DNA of 64,000 nucleotides from Flagellimonas marinaquae (GTDB lineage: Bacteria; Bacteroidota; Bacteroidia; Flavobacteriales; Flavobacteriaceae). The stretch is from NCBI RefSeq assembly GCF_023716465.1, contig NZ_CP092415.1:3139501-3203500 (forward strand). Direction: 5' to 3'. Shown here in pieces: positions 63,258-64,000 of the stretch; the first letter of the stretch is position 1, and the number at the start of each line of letters is the position of its first letter. The translations under genes were made by a program, and so were the position numbers. The notes under the pieces are model-generated. The model was not told the DNA's origin, did no database searches, and was given only the letters and a program-made list of their open reading frames with translations.

Positions 63258-64000
63258 TTATTTAACGATTTGGGTAAAAAGAGTTTCGTATTTCTCAAGA
63301 ATATTCTCTTTCGAAAATTTGTTTTTCACATGCTGACTTACTTTTAAAGGCTCCCATTTTTTCTGTTTGTTCAAGTAAGTCAAATATTCTTCTTCGGTAT
63401 TGGCGATATAGCCGTTTACTCCAGGCTCTATAATCTCATTCAGGCCGCCAGGTGCATTAAAAGCTATTATTGGTGTTCCCACAGCGGAACTTTCCACAAG
63501 GCAATTTGGAAAACCTTCGACATAAGCTCCTTGAAGAAAATAGTCGCTCTTTGCAAGATATTCGGAAACATTGTCTGTAAAAGGGACATGGACAATCTCC
63601 CCGGTTAGTTTTAGCGTTTCAATTGCATTGAATATTGCTTCTTTTTGTGGTCCATTGCCTATTAGGGTGTAGGTATATGGATAATCCAATTTTGATAGTA
63701 TGGACAATATTCTTAGGTGCCCTTTTTGCTTTTTAAGCGAGGCAACGGTTATAAAATTCATGGGTTTATTGGAAGTATTTTCCATAATGGGCTTCACCTT
63801 AAAGTCGTCCGTGATCGGATTGTTGATCAAGGCGATTTTGGACTTTGGAACCCCGAAGTTTTCAGATAAATCGGCCATCATATCCTCAGAAAGACAAATA
63901 ACCGAATCAAACAACCGGTAGCTTATCTTAATTAAAAATGAATTGAACAGATTGTTCCCTTTTTTAAACTGGTTTAGAACACTTAGAACATTGGCTTCCC
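63258..64000 (-). CDS. GT4 glycosyltransferase, 5' end outside window
   Basis: At least 246 residues; the frame stays open from 63914 to the window edge on the minus strand (LFNSFLIKISYRLFDSVICL region), so the TTG at 63914 is internal. The C-terminal GT-B domain has VASLKKQKGHLRILS, VPFTDNVSEYLAKSDYF and EGFPNCLVESSA with an intact EX7E. It is a sister of the neighbouring glycosyltransferase, 60 bases downstream of it in the same direction, so both belong to one polysaccharide operon. Confidence 0.9.
   Translation of the reverse strand, partial: EANVLSVLNQFKKGNNLFNSFLIKISYRLFDSVICLSEDMMADLSENFGVPKSKIALINNPITDDFKVKPIMENTSNKPMNFITVASLKKQKGHLRILSILSKLDYPYTYTLIGNGPQKEAIFNAIETLKLTGEIVHVPFTDNVSEYLAKSDYFLQGAYVEGFPNCLVESSAVGTPIIAFNAPGGLNEIIEPGVNGYIANTEEEYLTYLNKQKKWEPLKVSQHVKNKFSKENILEKYETLFTQIVK

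Overview
The window comes from a bacterium of the Bacteroidota, most likely a marine Flavobacteriaceae. The evidence is a SusC/SusD pair, a C-terminal type IX secretion (T9SS) sorting domain, a bacillithiol gene (bshA), a DUF6090 protein, Bacteroidota-type LptD and TamB proteins, frequent TTG/GTG starts without clear Shine-Dalgarno sequences, and -7 promoter elements of the form TAnnTTTG. The DNA is AT-rich. I see no rRNA, tRNA, CRISPR array, insertion sequence or integrase. Both edges cut genes: an AraC-type regulator on the left and a glycosyltransferase on the right.

Layout. 0-11 kb is a run of envelope and stress-type genes on the + strand: AraC regulator, membrane amidohydrolase, PD40 lipoprotein, DUF6090, two alpha/beta hydrolases, a beta-barrel protein, DUF6624, a CPBP protease, a quinone-oxidoreductase-like enzyme and a leucine-rich-repeat lipoprotein. 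It ends in a decayed hydrolase next to a Crp/Fnr regulator. 11.8-20.8 kb is a SusC/SusD uptake pair facing away from a 1.2-kb-codon VCBS/ASPIC lipoprotein. 20.8-29.4 kb holds a D-amino-acid aminotransferase, a 5'-nucleotidase, an esterase, a VanX-like dipeptidase, a THUMP-like methyltransferase, an AI-2E permease, DUF4159, DUF1223, rsmE and tsaD. 29.4-51 kb is core: tamB, pfkA, gapA, a BadF-type sugar kinase, ridA, lptD, a cell-wall amidase, an MlaD protein, two Fe-S oxidoreductase proteins, a GH3/serine-hydrolase fusion, bshA and an OmpA protein. 51-59 kb is accessory: a FemAB-like acyltransferase, a fibronectin-III surface protein, a T9SS tyrosinase, a small lipoprotein with a C10 tract, and an HMA metal-binding protein coupled to a TonB receptor. 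59.4-64 kb looks like the edge of a polysaccharide locus (BKACE enzyme, GNAT, polysaccharide deacetylase, two GT4 glycosyltransferases).

How the parts fit. Outer-membrane construction (lptD, tamB, mlaD, ompA) and cell-wall turnover (amidase, GH3-NagZ-like fusion, VanX-like dipeptidase, D-amino-acid aminotransferase, amino-sugar-kinase-like BadF protein) are over-represented. Glycolysis (pfkA-gapA) and the SusCD/VCBS locus share a 12-14 bp palindrome-cored motif, suggesting one sugar-responsive regulator. The copper enzyme tyrosinase lies beside a metal-type TonB receptor and HMA protein, suggesting a copper supply and secretion unit. The most interesting leads are this tyrosinase/metal block with its homopolymer tract and upstream dyad, the shared operator motif, and the BKACE enzyme in a polysaccharide setting. 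All functions are inferred from reading the sequence; no database search was possible.
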